From Mesorhabditis belari (Eukaryota > Nematoda > Chromadorea > Rhabditida > Rhabditidae): a stretch of 64,000 nt of DNA. Under the pieces are notes generated by a model. That model did not search any database and had not been told where the DNA came from. It worked only from the letters and a program-made list of their open reading frames with translations. The position numbers and the translations under genes were made by a program. Of the stretch, positions 24,133 through 34,640 are shown one piece after another. Within the stretch, counting starts at the first letter, position 1, and every line of letters starts with the position of its first letter. Location: positions 744,001 through 808,000 of the forward strand of contig CAUEEP010000891.1 of the NCBI GenBank assembly GCA_958450365.1. Reading direction: 5' to 3'.

Positions 24133-26375
24133 TCGAAAGGCTGAATGTCGGCATTTCTCGGATGATCAAGCTCTTGCCGTGATGGCAGTCACTCATTTCC
24201 CTCCAAGTGGCATTTCCCTATTCAATGCGAAGACGAAATGGGTTGATACGGATCCAATAGGGTTGGTCAATGAGTATAATTACCTTTGATTATAACTAAA
24301 CACTTCAAAAGAACTTTCAAAATTGAAATAATAGACTAAGCTTATGATGAAAAGCTTATGACGTTAAAAAATACGGTAAAAATCCAACAAAACACCCATT
24401 TTTGAGGTCTTAAACTTTGAGATTGGTTTTCTATTATTGGATTGGTGATTTGAAAACTGCGGGCTATTGTCATATGTGACAGTTTGAGCACTTTCTTCAA
24501 AAGAAACCCATTTTGGTGTCAATAGAAAAGTTGTAGAGAATCAAAAATCAAGCTTATATCCAAATTTCCAAACAGATACACGTAGTAGTTTCGCCTTTCG
24601 CATCGACGCGTTTCTTTCGAAAGTAATTTCTTGGAGTTAACTTGTAAATAATAGAACAAAATGTTCTTGAATCGATGAATTCGTTTTTAAGAAATCCCAG
24701 TCAAACTTTTTCCGAAAACTTTCTTTCCAACCTAATACAAAGACAAGATGTCATTGGTGTAGTGGCTAACGACTAGATATTGAATTTAGCATAGAGAGCT
24801 CTTGGATAATAAGTTTTATGTATCCTCAGCGGTTCTATTGGGTAGGTGAATTGAAAACTGCCGGCTATTTGATTTGAACGACTTGATATTGCATAGGTTA
24901 ATAGAAAACCAATATATTGGGTTGGTGAATTGAAAACTGCGGGCTATTGTCATATCTGACGGTTTGAGCACTTTCTTCAAAAGAAACCCATTTTTGTGTC
25001 AATGGAAAAGTTGTAGAGAATCAAAAATCAAGCTTGTATCCAAATTTTCAGAACGATTCAAAAGCTAATTTTCAAGAAATGCCAAATTTACGAATTTTCA
25101 CAAAACTTGCATTTTAAGCGAAACTACTGAGTGTATCTTTTTGGAAATTTGGCTATAAGCCTAATTTTTGATTCTCTACCACTTTTCTATTGACACCAAA
25201 ATGGGTTTCTTTTGAAGAAAGTGCTCAAACTAGGACATCTCCAGTCCTCCATTTTTGAGTCTCACACTTGTCTCACACACAAACCAGAATCCTACTGCGA
25301 AGGAGGAATCCGCAAATTGCCTGTAAAATGGGCAGAAGTCGTCAATAATAATGGAAATTATTTGGAATGAATTGATGGTTTTATGTGGAATAAATTTTAG
25401 TTCAAAGTCCGGCAGTTTTCAATTCACCAACCCAATATTATTTTAAAACCGAAATTGATAGCTAGAAGCGTTTTTTTAATGAAGTTACAATTCTAAACTA
25501 GATTTTGGTCAAATTAAAAGTTTTGGCTTTGATAGAAAGAAGAGGAGTTTAGCTTTTTCAGCTTTTTCATTTCCCGTTTCGTTTATTTTTTTGAATGGTC
25601 ACTAAGGAGAAGAAACGTCAAGGGATTTTTGAAGTAAATTTGAAATTTAGAACAGTTTCATGCCAAATTTATGCTTTATTGCACAAACTACAAAGTAATA
25701 ATAGAAAAGAAATGAACAAAAATGATTTGGTAAAGAGTTTTTTTGTCTTAAAATCCCTCTAGTTAGATTAGAGTTGCTTCTCTAATCTAACTAGGTCAAT
25801 CTAGCACAAGTAATGGCTTTTCTACCTTTATCCATCTCAAATTCTGCATTAACTTTAACTCATCGACTATTTGCACGCATTAACAACGCACAAGCTCGAA
25901 AGTGAATACTGATTTTTTTTGTTTTCGAGATTTTTAAAGTTTGTTTTGACTTTTTAAAGTTCAACAAGCTGTTTTTCAACGAGCTGTTCAACGAACGTTC
26001 AACCCAAAGTACATTTTTATACCCAATCCGGCAGCCAGCAACTACAAATCATCAAATATATCTATCTACCTATTCAATTCACCAACCCAATAGAATAATT
26101 TTCTATTAGACTGGTTTTCTATTACAATACAGTATTTAAATATAGTATTTAAATTCTTTAGTGATATTGAGATGGATCTCCGTCGAGAGGCTCTTCATCA
26201 AATTGGTCATGCGCTTGGATTAAAACATTCAAAAGATCTCTCCTCAATCATGCATTTTTCGCAATATCGGGTAAAAAAACCCGTTTAACTTTTCAGATTT
26301 TTATTTTAGCATACTGAACATGAAGTCAAGATTGAGGAGATTGACGTGGAGGCTCTTCAGAAACTTTATGGTTAA
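24133..26375 (+). CDS. Matrixin-like (M10 metalloprotease fold) with Gln in place of catalytic Glu, N-terminus not found
   Basis: Matrix metalloproteases are zinc endopeptidases that cut extracellular matrix. Exons: 24133-24261, 26162-26270, 26310-26375, phases consistent. The first reads AVMAVTHFPPSGISLF, matching the matrixin LAHAFFP(P)GG segment. The second has LHQIGHALGLKHS then SSIMHFSQY, matching HExxHxxGxxH and the Met-turn (S-I-M): all three zinc-ligand His are present, but the general-base Glu is Gln (CAA at 26199-26201). The last ends IDVEALQKLYG*, the normal end of a catalytic domain, so there is no hemopexin domain. Propeptide and earlier exons were not found in the window. The 1.9-kb intron holds mariner MITEs. 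Likely a pseudoenzyme or decaying gene; one base change separates it from the active motif, so a sequencing error must be excluded. Confidence 0.75.
24434..24880. mobile_element. Broken mariner terminus and inverted flank repeats
   Basis: 24434-24590 is a 5' mariner end with half a hairpin, cut off; 24700-24836 carries the inverted TTGGAAAGAAAG-type MITE end and the inverted copy of the 75-bp flank seen at 15861; 24838 starts another mariner terminus that stops within 30 bp. Confidence 0.65.
24917..25435. mobile_element. Mariner-derived MITE (519 bp, complete ends)
   Basis: Has both termini (TTGGGTTGGTGAATTGAAAA; inverted TTTTCAATTCACCAACCCAA), the hairpin, and the transposase C-terminal codons (GIRKLPVKWAEVVNN), with all catalytic sequence deleted. 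Inserted in the matrixin-like intron, flanked by TA. Confidence 0.9.
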
Positions 26376-27055
26376 TTTTTTGAGTTATTATCTAAAGAAA
26401 AGCCTCAGAGGGTCAAAGATTGGCGAAAGCGAGGCGATCATTGAAGAACTTTATCGAGGAGCTGAAAAATCTTGATGGACTTTGAAAGAATAAAGGAAAA
26501 CTTTGAAAGAATAAAGAGTTAAACTGATTGTTTCATTTTTTAAACCAACAAAATCTATTTGTAAGCAATCATCAATTGAAAAAACATCACTTTATTATTG
26601 AATCGACATAATAAGTTTGTATGTACTGCTGTTTTTAATCTTTTTTTTTTCTTGTTTTACTCACCCTTCACTTACTTGTAATGCAATTGGAGATGAAAAA
26701 GAATGATAAGGTTGAGAATTATGGCCAAAAATCAAAGTCAAACAAACTCCACACATCCACGTCAACACGTTCTATAAAAGATTTATGAAAGAATACATTT
26801 TTAATCAAATCAGATCAATAAGACAAATCATAAAAAATTCTGGATCTAATCTAATCTAGTTTGAACGATTTTGAAGTGGTTTTTCTTTTGTTTGCGAAAT
26901 CTTTGAAGTTTATTTTGGCTTTATAAAGTTCAGAGAGCTGTTTTTAAGCGAATATCAAAGCTCATTTCTATAGCCAGCAACTACAAATCGACAAATTCCC
27001 ACAATTGGCAGTCAGCAGCTACAAATCATCAAATCCACCCATTTGTGCATAACAT
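25915..27055. repeat. Pair of related 150-bp blocks
   Basis: 25915-26060 (TTTTCGAGATTTTTAAAG to CAGCAACTACAAATCATC) resembles 26880-27030. The second copy also ends with CAGCAACTACAAATC, repeated once more at 27010. The interval 26376-27270 otherwise shows no gene. Confidence 0.5.
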
Positions 27056-27273
27056 TTTCTTAATTTTTTGTACTCACAAAGTACCCTCCCAGTCAATCAA
27101 TTGTTAAAATCGGATTGCAAGAGTTCGTGTAGCCGAGAGCGCTAAAGAATAGCGCAAAAAAAGATGTGAAGGAACTGGGAAATGAAAAATTTTCACGTTT
27201 AACTATCTAATTTTATAATATCTATTATTTATTAAAGTCAGGAAATTTTTCAAAGAAAAACAAAAGATTCGGG

Positions 27274-27345
27274 TGCCTCATGCTGGAATCGAACCAGCGA
27301 CCTTCTGTTTACTAGACAGACGCTCTGCCACTGAGCCAATGAGGC
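27274..27345 (-). tRNA. tRNA-Thr (AGT)
   Basis: 72-nt cloverleaf: acceptor GCCTCAT/ATGAGGC, D arm GCTCAGTGGCAGAGC, anticodon stem TCTGT/ACAGA with loop CTAGTAA (anticodon AGT), T arm GCTGGTTCGATTCCAGC, discriminator A. All stems pair fully. No intron. Confidence 0.95.
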
Positions 27346-27579
27346 GCCGCTTTTGCCGCCCAAACGAAGTCAATAAAAGACAGGAGATCTCAAAAAGTTC
27401 CCGAAAACCTAAAACAGTTGAAATTGGTTGAAAAAAGGCCTTTCTTGCTTAAAAAGCGGTGTTTGAAAGCTTCAGTTCAACCACTGAGACTATAAAAGTT
27501 TTTCTGAAAAACCTATTCTCCAAACTATTAACTAGTATCTGCTAATTGTAGTTGAAAAATGCAAAAAAATCAAAAAAGA

Positions 27580-27665
27580 TGCCCCGAACCGGGATCGAAC
27601 CGGTGACCTTTAGATTGCTGAGGAATCACTTCAGTCTAACGCTCTCCCAACTGAGCTATCGAGGC
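27580..27665 (-). tRNA. tRNA-Phe (GAA), 13-nt intron
   Basis: Acceptor GCCTCGA/TCGGGGC, D arm GCTCAGTTGGGAGAGC, anticodon stem TTAGA/TCTAA, T arm CCGGTTCGATCCCGG, discriminator A. Anticodon GAA is followed, after position 37, by the intron TGATTCCTCAGCA; removal gives a standard CTGAAGA loop. Introns in tRNA-Phe are not usual in Caenorhabditis as far as I recall. Confidence 0.93.
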
Positions 27666-28169
27666 ACGTGGGAGAGGAGCTCTGAAGGAAGGCAAATTAC
27701 CAGTCGACGGGGGTGTTTACAGGATTTTTCTTGCGAAATTTATCTTACTGATTTTAGACGACTGATTTCTTTCTTTTGAATCCACAAATCTAATTCAAAT
27801 TCTTGCAGAGAAGCTTTTTTATTATCCAAGTTACATAAAAATTTGAATCTTGACCTTAGAAAAACTGGCTAAGTGAAGAGATACTTTCCGAAAAAAGTTT
27901 TAAAACTCTCAGCAAAGTTTATTCCATTTTTCAAGATAGCTAAACTCTATCTCGCTGAAAATTTGATATTGCTATTTAAACAAAACGACTATCTCATTCT
28001 GCCTAAACAAAACTACTACCTCATTCTGCCTTCTACTACCTAATGCTACCAAATGTTCTGTTCTGGAAACATTCATTTATAAAAAGGTTGACCTGATTTT
28101 TATCTCATTTCGAACAAAATATTTGGAGTTAACCTATTTTGTGTGAAAAAAGGCCAAAAAGGGGTGCTT

Positions 28170-28500
28170 TTTAGTGATAACTTGGTCGCCAATCGCTGAA
28201 TAACTTTGCCTTTAATTCTAACTTTAATTTTGCCCTTAAGCTTGTAAGTTTTTGAGAATAACTGTTTAAGATTTCATTCAAATATGATTCTAAGCTGAGA
28301 TATTTGGAATTTAAGAAAGGGCCAAGATTTACAAGGAAACTATGGCTTTGGCCTTTTTTCAACCAATTTCAACCGTTTTAGGCGTTCCGGAACTTTTTAA
28401 GGTCTCCTGTCTTTTCTTGATTCTCTTTGGGCCGGAAATCGTCTAAAATCAGTAATATACCTTTCGCAAGAAAAAGGTTCGATCCCGGTTCGGGGCATAG
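28170..28500. other. Inverted duplicate of the tRNA-Phe flank
   Basis: 28350-28425 is the inverse of about 27372-27445 (GACAGGAGAtcTCAAAAAGTTC region), and 28435-28480 the inverse of about 27725-27765. The block ends in a detached tRNA-Phe 3' half (GTTCGATCCCGGTTCGGGGC, 28477-28498). No gene is supported here. Confidence 0.65.
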
Positions 28501-28587
28501 GCTCAGGCTTTTTCGCAAGAAAAATCCTGTAAACATGTCCATCGACTGGTACTTTCGCTTCATTCAGAGATCCTCCCCCCACCTGCT

Positions 28588-28660
28588 TCGATAGCTCAAT
28601 TGGGAGAGCGTTAGACTGAAGTGATTCCTCAGCCATCTAAAGGTCACCGGTTCAGGGCAA
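28588..28660 (+). pseudogene. tRNA-Phe pseudogene, 3' end lost
   Basis: TTCGATAGCTCAATTGGGAGAGC, split by one D-loop change, is followed by an intact anticodon arm with GAA and the intron TGATTCCTCAGCC, then AGGTCACCGGTTC and a break into AGGGCAATTC; the T arm and acceptor are missing. Its missing 3' half lies 90 bp upstream (28477-28498), so the gene was rearranged. Confidence 0.85.
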
Positions 28661-28733
28661 TTCTTTGAGTTTTTTGGAAAAATCGGAAATTTAAATTAGA
28701 ATTTGAATATTAACACGGAAAGTTTTCAATCGT

Positions 28734-29363
28734 TTATTCATTTTCAAATGCAAATTTTAAAGGTGGAATTGTTGGGCGGCAAGCGTCCAGCCTTTTGTCC
28801 CGCTGTCGAAAGAGAGCTTCTTGAAGCTGAAGTTGGGCCTCGCGGAGCTGAACAGTGATAAATTTGAAGCTGATGTGAGGGAAATACCCGTAAGCCATAA
28901 AATTTATAAATATTTGTGATTAAACCCAAATTGATCCCTCACTTCTTCCTGTAGCACTAGAATCTTCTTCAAATGTCCCGTGATGTACTCTCTCCAACGG
29001 GTTTCCGCTTCGATGCATTTTACTTTCAATTGATCAATCGATTCCTGGAGATCAAAGTCTTTTCAGAAATTGGTTTTTCAGTTAAACTTATCCTCTACCT
29101 TATCCAATCTTCTTTCGTTCTCTAAATGCTCATCATTCTCATTGTCATCCTCTTGAGATTCATGGTCAGTCTCCGAGTTTCCCAGTGATACGATTTCAGA
29201 GGTTGTCAAAGTCAAAGAGGCTAAATGTCAAAGAACTTTTGTAAATATCATTCAATAACAAACGGATCTTGCCGAATCTTTAATCAATCTTTTTCTCAGT
29301 CTCATTTCCAATGAAATACTCACCATTCAACTCCTCATCAATCTCTTCTTTGATAGAGTCCAT
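28734..29363 (-). CDS. Small acidic coiled-coil protein, 125 aa, family unknown
   Basis: Four exons with consistent phases: 29363-29324 (start MDSIKEEIDEELNG), 29220-29099, 29044-28943, 28847-28734 (stop TAA). Introns are 60-110 nt with good acceptors. Exon 2 is strongly acidic (ESQEDDNENDEHLENE). Exons 3-4 have heptad-like helices (ESIDQLKVKCIEAETRW; LREAQLQLQEALFRQRDKRL), suggesting a coiled coil. The protein has no signal peptide or membrane segment. I do not recognise the family; small subunits of trafficking complexes have a similar build, which is only an analogy. A broken inverted copy of its first exon and 3' flank is at 30.1-30.3 kb. Confidence 0.65.
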
Positions 29364-29980
29364 TTCTGGTGCAGATTAAGAACAAGTTCGTCAAATTGAA
29401 CGATTAAAATTGATCGTATTAATTGAAAATTTGAAAAATTCAGTGAAGTGGATAAAGGTTAAACTTTTGCAAGTGAATAGTGAATAGAACAAATGAATAG
29501 TTGCTAGTTGCTTTTCTAGGATTTGTCTTTTCTAGTTTTCAGTGATAGTATCCATTTTAATGCGAAAAAAGATTTTCGTAAGAAAATAAGAAAAAAAAAA
29601 GAGTTTGGATTTTCTTAAGCCACACTTTTTTCAGAAAGAAAATTTGGGAAAACTACAAAAAAGAAAAGAGAACTACCACCAAGAACTTGGCGGTTAAAAG
29701 GCAAAAAGAAAGAATACAAAGTGGAGCCCTATCCCTTCTGATCACAAAAATCGATCTTTCGAAGCAAGACAAGAGAATCAGAGATATTCGAAATCAAAAC
29801 ATCAAATAAGATTTCAATGTTTCACAGAAAAGGGCTACTTTTCCCGACAAAATTCAAAGCTCTTTTTTTAATCATTTTCTTACAAATTTTTAGCATCCTT
29901 TTTAAGGATTAAAATCGATTTCGGATTAAAAATTAACTACTCACTGGAAAACGGGAAAAGATTAATCCCTGGAAAACAAC
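29364..29980. other. Spacer of an inverted duplication, no gene seen
   Basis: Promoter side of the coiled-coil gene up to the centre of an inverted repeat (arms about 29235-29530 and 29980-30235). A-rich with GAAAAG runs. Confidence 0.5.
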
Positions 29981-30310
29981 TAGCAACTATTCATTTGTCA
30001 CTTGCAAAAGTTTAACCTTTGTTTATATAGTGCTTACTTCAATTTTTCAAGTTTTCAATCAAAATTCAGACGCTAATTTTACGGGATTCGTTTTTATGGA
30101 GAAATGGACTCTATAAAAGAGATTGATGAGCAGTTGAATGGTCAGTATTGAGACTGAGAAAAAGATTGGTTAAAGATTTAGCAAGAAACGTTTGTTAGTG
30201 ACTGATATTCACAAAAGTTCTACAAAAGAATAAACGATTGAAAGCTTTCCGTGTTAGTATTCGAATTCCAATAAAATCAAAAAGTTGCCCCGAACCGGGA
30301 TCGAATCGAT
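29980..30310 (+). pseudogene. Inverted, collapsed copy of the coiled-coil gene plus tRNA-Phe remnant
   Basis: 30104 starts MDSIKEIDEQLNG followed by a GT donor, matching exon 1 of the gene at 29363 with one codon lost. About 50 bp later the sequence jumps to its 3' flank (ATGAATAAACG/AATAAACGATTGAAAGC; 30226-30270 inverts 28700-28735) and then to GCCCCGAACCGGGATCGAA, a tRNA-Phe 3' half (30290-30308). Exons 2-4 are deleted. Confidence 0.8.
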
Positions 30311-30334
30311 CGAACTATTGCCATATTTTGATTT

Positions 30335-30445
30335 TGCCTCATCACCACCGGTGGTGCAATTGTCGTTTATGCAGAGTACAAGCTGGCCACTGGAATCTTT
30401 AGCCGCTTGGCTGAACCAATTCTCATGCAAAAATTGCAGATTGTG
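30335..30445 (+). pseudogene. Fragment of a duplicated small membrane-protein exon
   Basis: Near-identical over 100 bp to 30560-30660 (GGTGGTGCAATTGTCGTTTA onwards). Ends at ATTGCAG and then joins intron-like sequence. It seems to be a partial tandem copy. Confidence 0.7.
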
Positions 30446-30811
30446 AAAGTCAACAAAAGCATTGCCTACTTATTAATATTGAAATGTCTCCTAACGATCT
30501 GAAAATAAATATAATTTCCAGTGCCACCAAAAGCCAAAGTGTCATTACTCCAGGTGGGATTTTGCTTCATCGCCGGTGGTGCAATTGTCGTTTATGCAGA
30601 GTACAAGCTGGCCACTGGAATCTTTAGCCGCTTGGCTGAACCAATTCTCATGCAAAAATTGCGCAAACCTCCTTTTGCATTTGCGTTTGGAACAACTGGA
30701 ACAACGACTTGGAACAACACTATTGCCATACATCAGTCGTTCGATACATTTTGCGACAAATTTCTATCAATCTTTAACACTTTGAGAATCATAATTTTAA
30801 AAGCCTTTTGA
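30440..30811 (+). CDS. Small one-pass membrane protein, unknown family, partial
   Basis: Acceptor AATTTCCAG ends at 30520; the exon then reads VPPKAKVSLLQVGFCFIAGG, a hydrophobic stretch IAGGAIVVYAEYKL and a polar C-terminus ending TLRIIILKAF at 30811. Upstream 30446-30490 resembles the DCEGGQKLLINMEMSP segment of the paralogue at 31.9 kb but is damaged. I do not recognise the family. The three local copies (30.3, 30.5, 32.1 kb), each next to a tRNA-Phe, point to tandem duplication of a gene-tRNA unit. Confidence 0.45.
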
Positions 30812-30869
30812 ATACTTGTAAATAAATATAAATAGATTTGGCTAATTTTCTGAAAAAAATGCAAAACAA

Positions 30870-30955
30870 TGCCCCGAACCGGGATCGAACCGGTGACCTT
30901 TAGATGGCTGAGGAATCACTTCAGTCTAACGCTCTCCCAACTGAGCTATCGAGGC
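30870..30955 (-). tRNA. tRNA-Phe (GAA), 13-nt intron
   Basis: Same mature sequence as 27580-27665; intron TGATTCCTCAGCC. Complete stems and discriminator A. Confidence 0.93.
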
Positions 30956-31724
30956 CGCTGGCAGGCGAGCAAAAGAATCCGTTTTCAGTTTTCAAAACAA
31001 TAAAAAGGTTCTCAGAAATTGCAAGGCCCCTTGAAGACACCTTTGTGTGTATCTTTGGTGTATCCCGTAGGAAAAGAAGGCATCTGGCACACGATCCACT
31101 GATACGGCGACATAGACCTCCTCCCTCGGTGTTCTTGCCCAAGTTTGAGATTAGCACCAAACCCAAGGCCTTGCAAAGTGCTTTGAAAAATTTTAACGCC
31201 TCCCCGGTAAACAGTAGGCGGAAAGGTATCAAAATTGCAAATGGATACTCTTCTTGTTTAATTTCCAACTTGAATTTCCAACTTGAATTCTCATCTCGAG
31301 AAAAAGACTGATCATCCAAAATTTGCAGACAAGTTCGTCTAAATGATTACTCGAAAGCACATCTTCAAGCTTACTCTTCGAATCAGTAGAGTCCATTCGA
31401 TCTCTTCGATCTCCATGAATCTCTCAATCCAACAAAGTGGTCGAGTGTTCAAATTAGTGATTTCATAATAAAAGCTCAAGCAATAAACGTCCAAATTAAA
31501 GAAACCCATTCACGAAAGTTTAGTTTTTCAAGGGAATTAGAAAATTTTATCTTTTTTCTTACTTTCAAGGGCAACTCAAAGAAGAATTATGAGGAAAAAG
31601 AAAAAAGAATTGCAGTAAGAAAATTCCGAAAACAGATAAGGAGAATGTAAAAGAGAACTTCTCATCGCCACTTTTTGTTTTTACTAATTTGTTTTGCTTG
31701 ATTAATTTATAGAATTAAATTTTT
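30956..31724. other. No supported gene
   Basis: Overlapping 130-codon frames on both strands (30904-31319) begin inside the tRNA and have no motif or splice support. 31340-31440 has weak similarity in wording to 29330-29360 (AGAGTCCAT) only. Confidence 0.4.
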
Positions 31725-32346
31725 GTGGAAAACTTGGATCTTGGATCCGCTTGCGAGGCAATTTCCTTTGATTTGATTCCCTTTAATTCGCCCTTTGATT
31801 CCTATGAGGCCAATAATTATCAACAACTATGGGCCAATAATTATCAGCAACAACGACTATGGCCAGCCAGCTATCACAGCACCACCAGAGAGAATGCCAG
31901 GTTAACATTTCAAGTATTGCATTTCCAACAAGTATTTCAGTCAAGATTACGGTGGATTGTGAAGGTGGACAAAAGCTACTTATTAATATGGAAATGTCTC
32001 CTAACCATCTGGAAATCAATATAATTTCCCGTGCCACCAAAAGCAGTTTACCTGGTTACACGATATGGGGATCTTGGTCATCATTGTTGGTGCAATTGTC
32101 ATTTATCTCGCGTACAAGCTGGCCGCTGGGATCTTCAGAAGCTTGGCTGAATTAATTCTTTCAATTCCAATCAATTTCCGCAAACTTTTTCCTGCATCTG
32201 CTGACCGACCTGGGCCAAAACTATCGCAATCCATCAGTCATTTCATTCATTTTGTGACAAATTTCTATCAATCTTTCATCCGTTCCTTGAGAACCAGTTC
32301 CATAATTTCAAAAGCCTCTTGCATACTTGTAAATAAATATAAATAA
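31725..32346 (+). CDS. Paralogue of the small membrane protein, probably frameshifted
   Basis: From 31859 a frame reads MASQLSQHHQ, then VNISSIAFPTSISVKITVDC and EGGQKLLINMEMSPNHLEI. The following homologous membrane segment (ILVIIVGAIVIYLAYKLAAG, 32067 on) is in another frame, and the acceptor AG present in the 30.5-kb copy is CG here (32028-32029). Thus either an unrecognised intron or a frameshift separates the two parts. The C-terminus ends SCILVNKYK at 32346. Function unknown. Confidence 0.4.
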
Positions 32347-32380
32347 ATTTTGATTAATTTTCTGAAAAAATGCAAAAGAA

Positions 32381-32466
32381 TGCCCCGAACCGGGATCGAA
32401 CCGGTGACCTTTAGATAGCTGAGGAATCACTTCAGTCTAACGCTCTCCCAACTGAGCTATCGAGGC
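32381..32466 (-). tRNA. tRNA-Phe (GAA), 13-nt intron
   Basis: Same mature sequence as the two other copies; intron TGATTCCTCAGCT. The last intron base differs in all three copies (A, C, T). Confidence 0.93.
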
Positions 32467-32959
32467 AGTTGGGAGAGAGGTCTTTTCCGGGCTCATGTTG
32501 CCGCTGGGAAATTTTCGTCTTTTCCTTTTTGAGAAATAGAAATTGTGGATTTTGCTTGGATTTAGTTTTTTTTTTTCTTTAAATGATAATTTATATAACC
32601 AAACTCTTACGAAAAGCTATAATTTTCATTTTTCGACGATTCTTGACGATTTTAATGACGATTAGATCAAAGGAGCTTTAAAAATTTACCTAAAAGATCA
32701 TGGAACAGCATTAGAAATTAGAAAAATATAATTTAATGCTAAAATTTCCTTGTTTTTTACATGAAAACTTCGAAAAACGGGAAAAACTTAAGAAAATCGT
32801 AAAAATTATGAAAGCTAGCAATAAGCATAAAGTCTAGCTTTTTAAATCATCAAATTACAAACTAATAAACAACGAATTTAAGTTAAAACCACCAGTATCA
32901 CGATTATAAATGTGTTTAAAACTTTTTGAAAGAATTTAAACGAAAAATGCAAAAGAACT
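32467..32959. other. Intergenic, no gene seen
   Basis: AT-rich spacer between two tRNA genes. Confidence 0.5.
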
Positions 32960-33031
32960 TGCCCACTAACAGGATCGAACTGTTGACCTTCTGTTTACGA
33001 GACAGACGCTCTACCACTGAGCTAAACGGGC
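32960..33031 (-). tRNA. tRNA-Thr (CGT)
   Basis: Acceptor GCCCGTT/AGTGGGC (two G-T pairs), D arm GCTCAGTGGTAGAGC, anticodon stem TCTGT/ACAGA with loop CTCGTAA (anticodon CGT), T arm AACAGTTCGATCCTGTT, discriminator A. Anticodon arm identical in stem to tRNA-Thr(AGT) at 27.3 kb. Confidence 0.95.
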
Positions 33032-33904
33032 ACGCTGGGGGGCTGGGGGAAAAGGGTGAAAAGGTCTCTCCCCGAAATCGACCGGTCTTTTCCTCTTTTT
33101 CCTTCTTTTTCCTTCAAATGGGTCTTTGAACGATAAAAATTCTGCAAAAATATTGCTTATCACGTCATTTTGAACTTTAAAATTTGTTTTTAAAAGAAAA
33201 ATCGAAATAATATCAAATTTCAACTAGTTTGTGCTCGAAGAGAGCTTTAAAAAGCATCTAAAATGGTTCAAAAAAACATCTAAATCTTTAAAGTTTGTCA
33301 AATTTTGGCTTGAAAAGTCAAAAAAAAGCAATTGAGGTTCAACAAATTGGCATTGCTTGTGGCTTTTTGCCGTTTTCCTTTCGATAAACGGTTCTCGATC
33401 AAGTTTTTGTGATGCAATTGCTCAAAGACAAGACTCTCTCTGGATAAAAAGGGTAAATTTAACTTAAACTAATTAGCAACAACAGCTTGAAAGCAACAAT
33501 AGCTTCAAAGCAACAATAGCTTCAAATAGCTTAATATTGAGCAGAATACGTGTTTCGGCTACTTTAAAACAGAAAAGTCGATGTTTATAGTTAAAATTGT
33601 TTTCTATAAGACGATTTTGAAATTAAAGTTTGCTCCTCTCAAATAATGTTTTCTAAAAAGTGCTCGCAATCTCGCAGTTCATAAGTAGAATATTATTTTC
33701 ATTTGCCAAAGTCAAAATGAAATGTAACTATTGCATTTTCTCTATTTTTTTGCAAACAGGATTTGATATTAACCTTTAGATAATTTCGAAAAGCATAGCA
33801 TAGATAGAAAATGAGTAACAGTTCAATGAATGTTTGCTTCTTTGTTGCCCTGCCTCCTGAAGTTTCTTTTCTTTTCGTCTTCTTTCACTAAAGTAAAGGA
33901 ATTA
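33032..33904. other. Intergenic, no gene seen
   Basis: AT-rich; a triplicated ACAATAGCTTCAAAGCA motif at 33480-33530. No gene. Confidence 0.5.
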
Positions 33905-34240
33905 CCGTATTTCCTATAATAGTAGTGCACCGTGATCGTTGCCTAAATTACTCGAAATCTCGAAAAGCGCTTATCAGAACCTATCGATGTGGGGTCGGAA
34001 AATGTAGCTGACGATGAGATCTTGTGGGAGACTAGAGTGTTGAGCTTCTGGGAAAGCTTGGAAGCCGAAAAATAGTCATCGACTCGGCTCGCTCTCATCG
34101 TCAGTTGCATCGATAGGTTCTGATAAGCACTTTTCGAGTTCTGATAAGCACTTTTCGAGATTTCGAGCAATAGTAGTGCACTCTGATCGTCTAAATTACT
34201 CGAAAACTCAAAAACCGCTTTTCAGAACCTATCGATGTGG
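33905..34240. mobile_element. ATAGTAGTGCAC-type MITE, rearranged
   Basis: Starts with the CCGTATTT...ATAGTAGTGCAC terminus after TA, and contains CCTATCGATGTGGGGTCGG, AATGTAGCTGACGATGAGAT and its inverse. The family has cleaner copies at 57280 and 57677. A second ATAGTAGTGCAC at 34168 shows two members are joined. Confidence 0.7.
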
Positions 34241-34435
34241 GGTATGTATTAACTTAACTCAATCTACAATAAAGTATATAATTATTGTTTTTGCTAAACC
34301 TTTGCTTTAATCTTCAATCGTTGAATCTGTTCAAAATTCACTCTTTTTCATGGCCAGTTTCACTGCCAATTTCTAGACGATTAAACATTTCTCATTACTC
34401 AAATACAATTCAATTTTGAAATGTTTGGAAATACT

Positions 34436-34640
34436 TATACATTTCTGTTTGAGTTTTTTTCAAGGATTTCAAAAACTGATTGAAAAGGCGAAAATTTCAC
34501 GATGAGTCATTCAATCCGATCTTTCAATTTTTCCATACAGTTCGCTTTCCTTTTCGATGAAAACATGAACATTTTTGGGTGGGGTCGTCCTTTTCGACCC
34601 TTTTGATGTCATTTTGATGTCTTGGGTAACGCAATTTTAT
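34436..34640. repeat. 200-bp direct repeat, left copy
   Basis: Matches 35898-36095 (ACATTTCTGTTTGAGTTTTT to TGATGTCATTTTGATGTCTT). The pair brackets the LINE and Tc1-like remnants. Confidence 0.85.

Noticed and set aside
30904..31319. Opposite-strand pair of 130-codon frames
   Set aside because: Both overlap the tRNA-Phe gene and show no family features.
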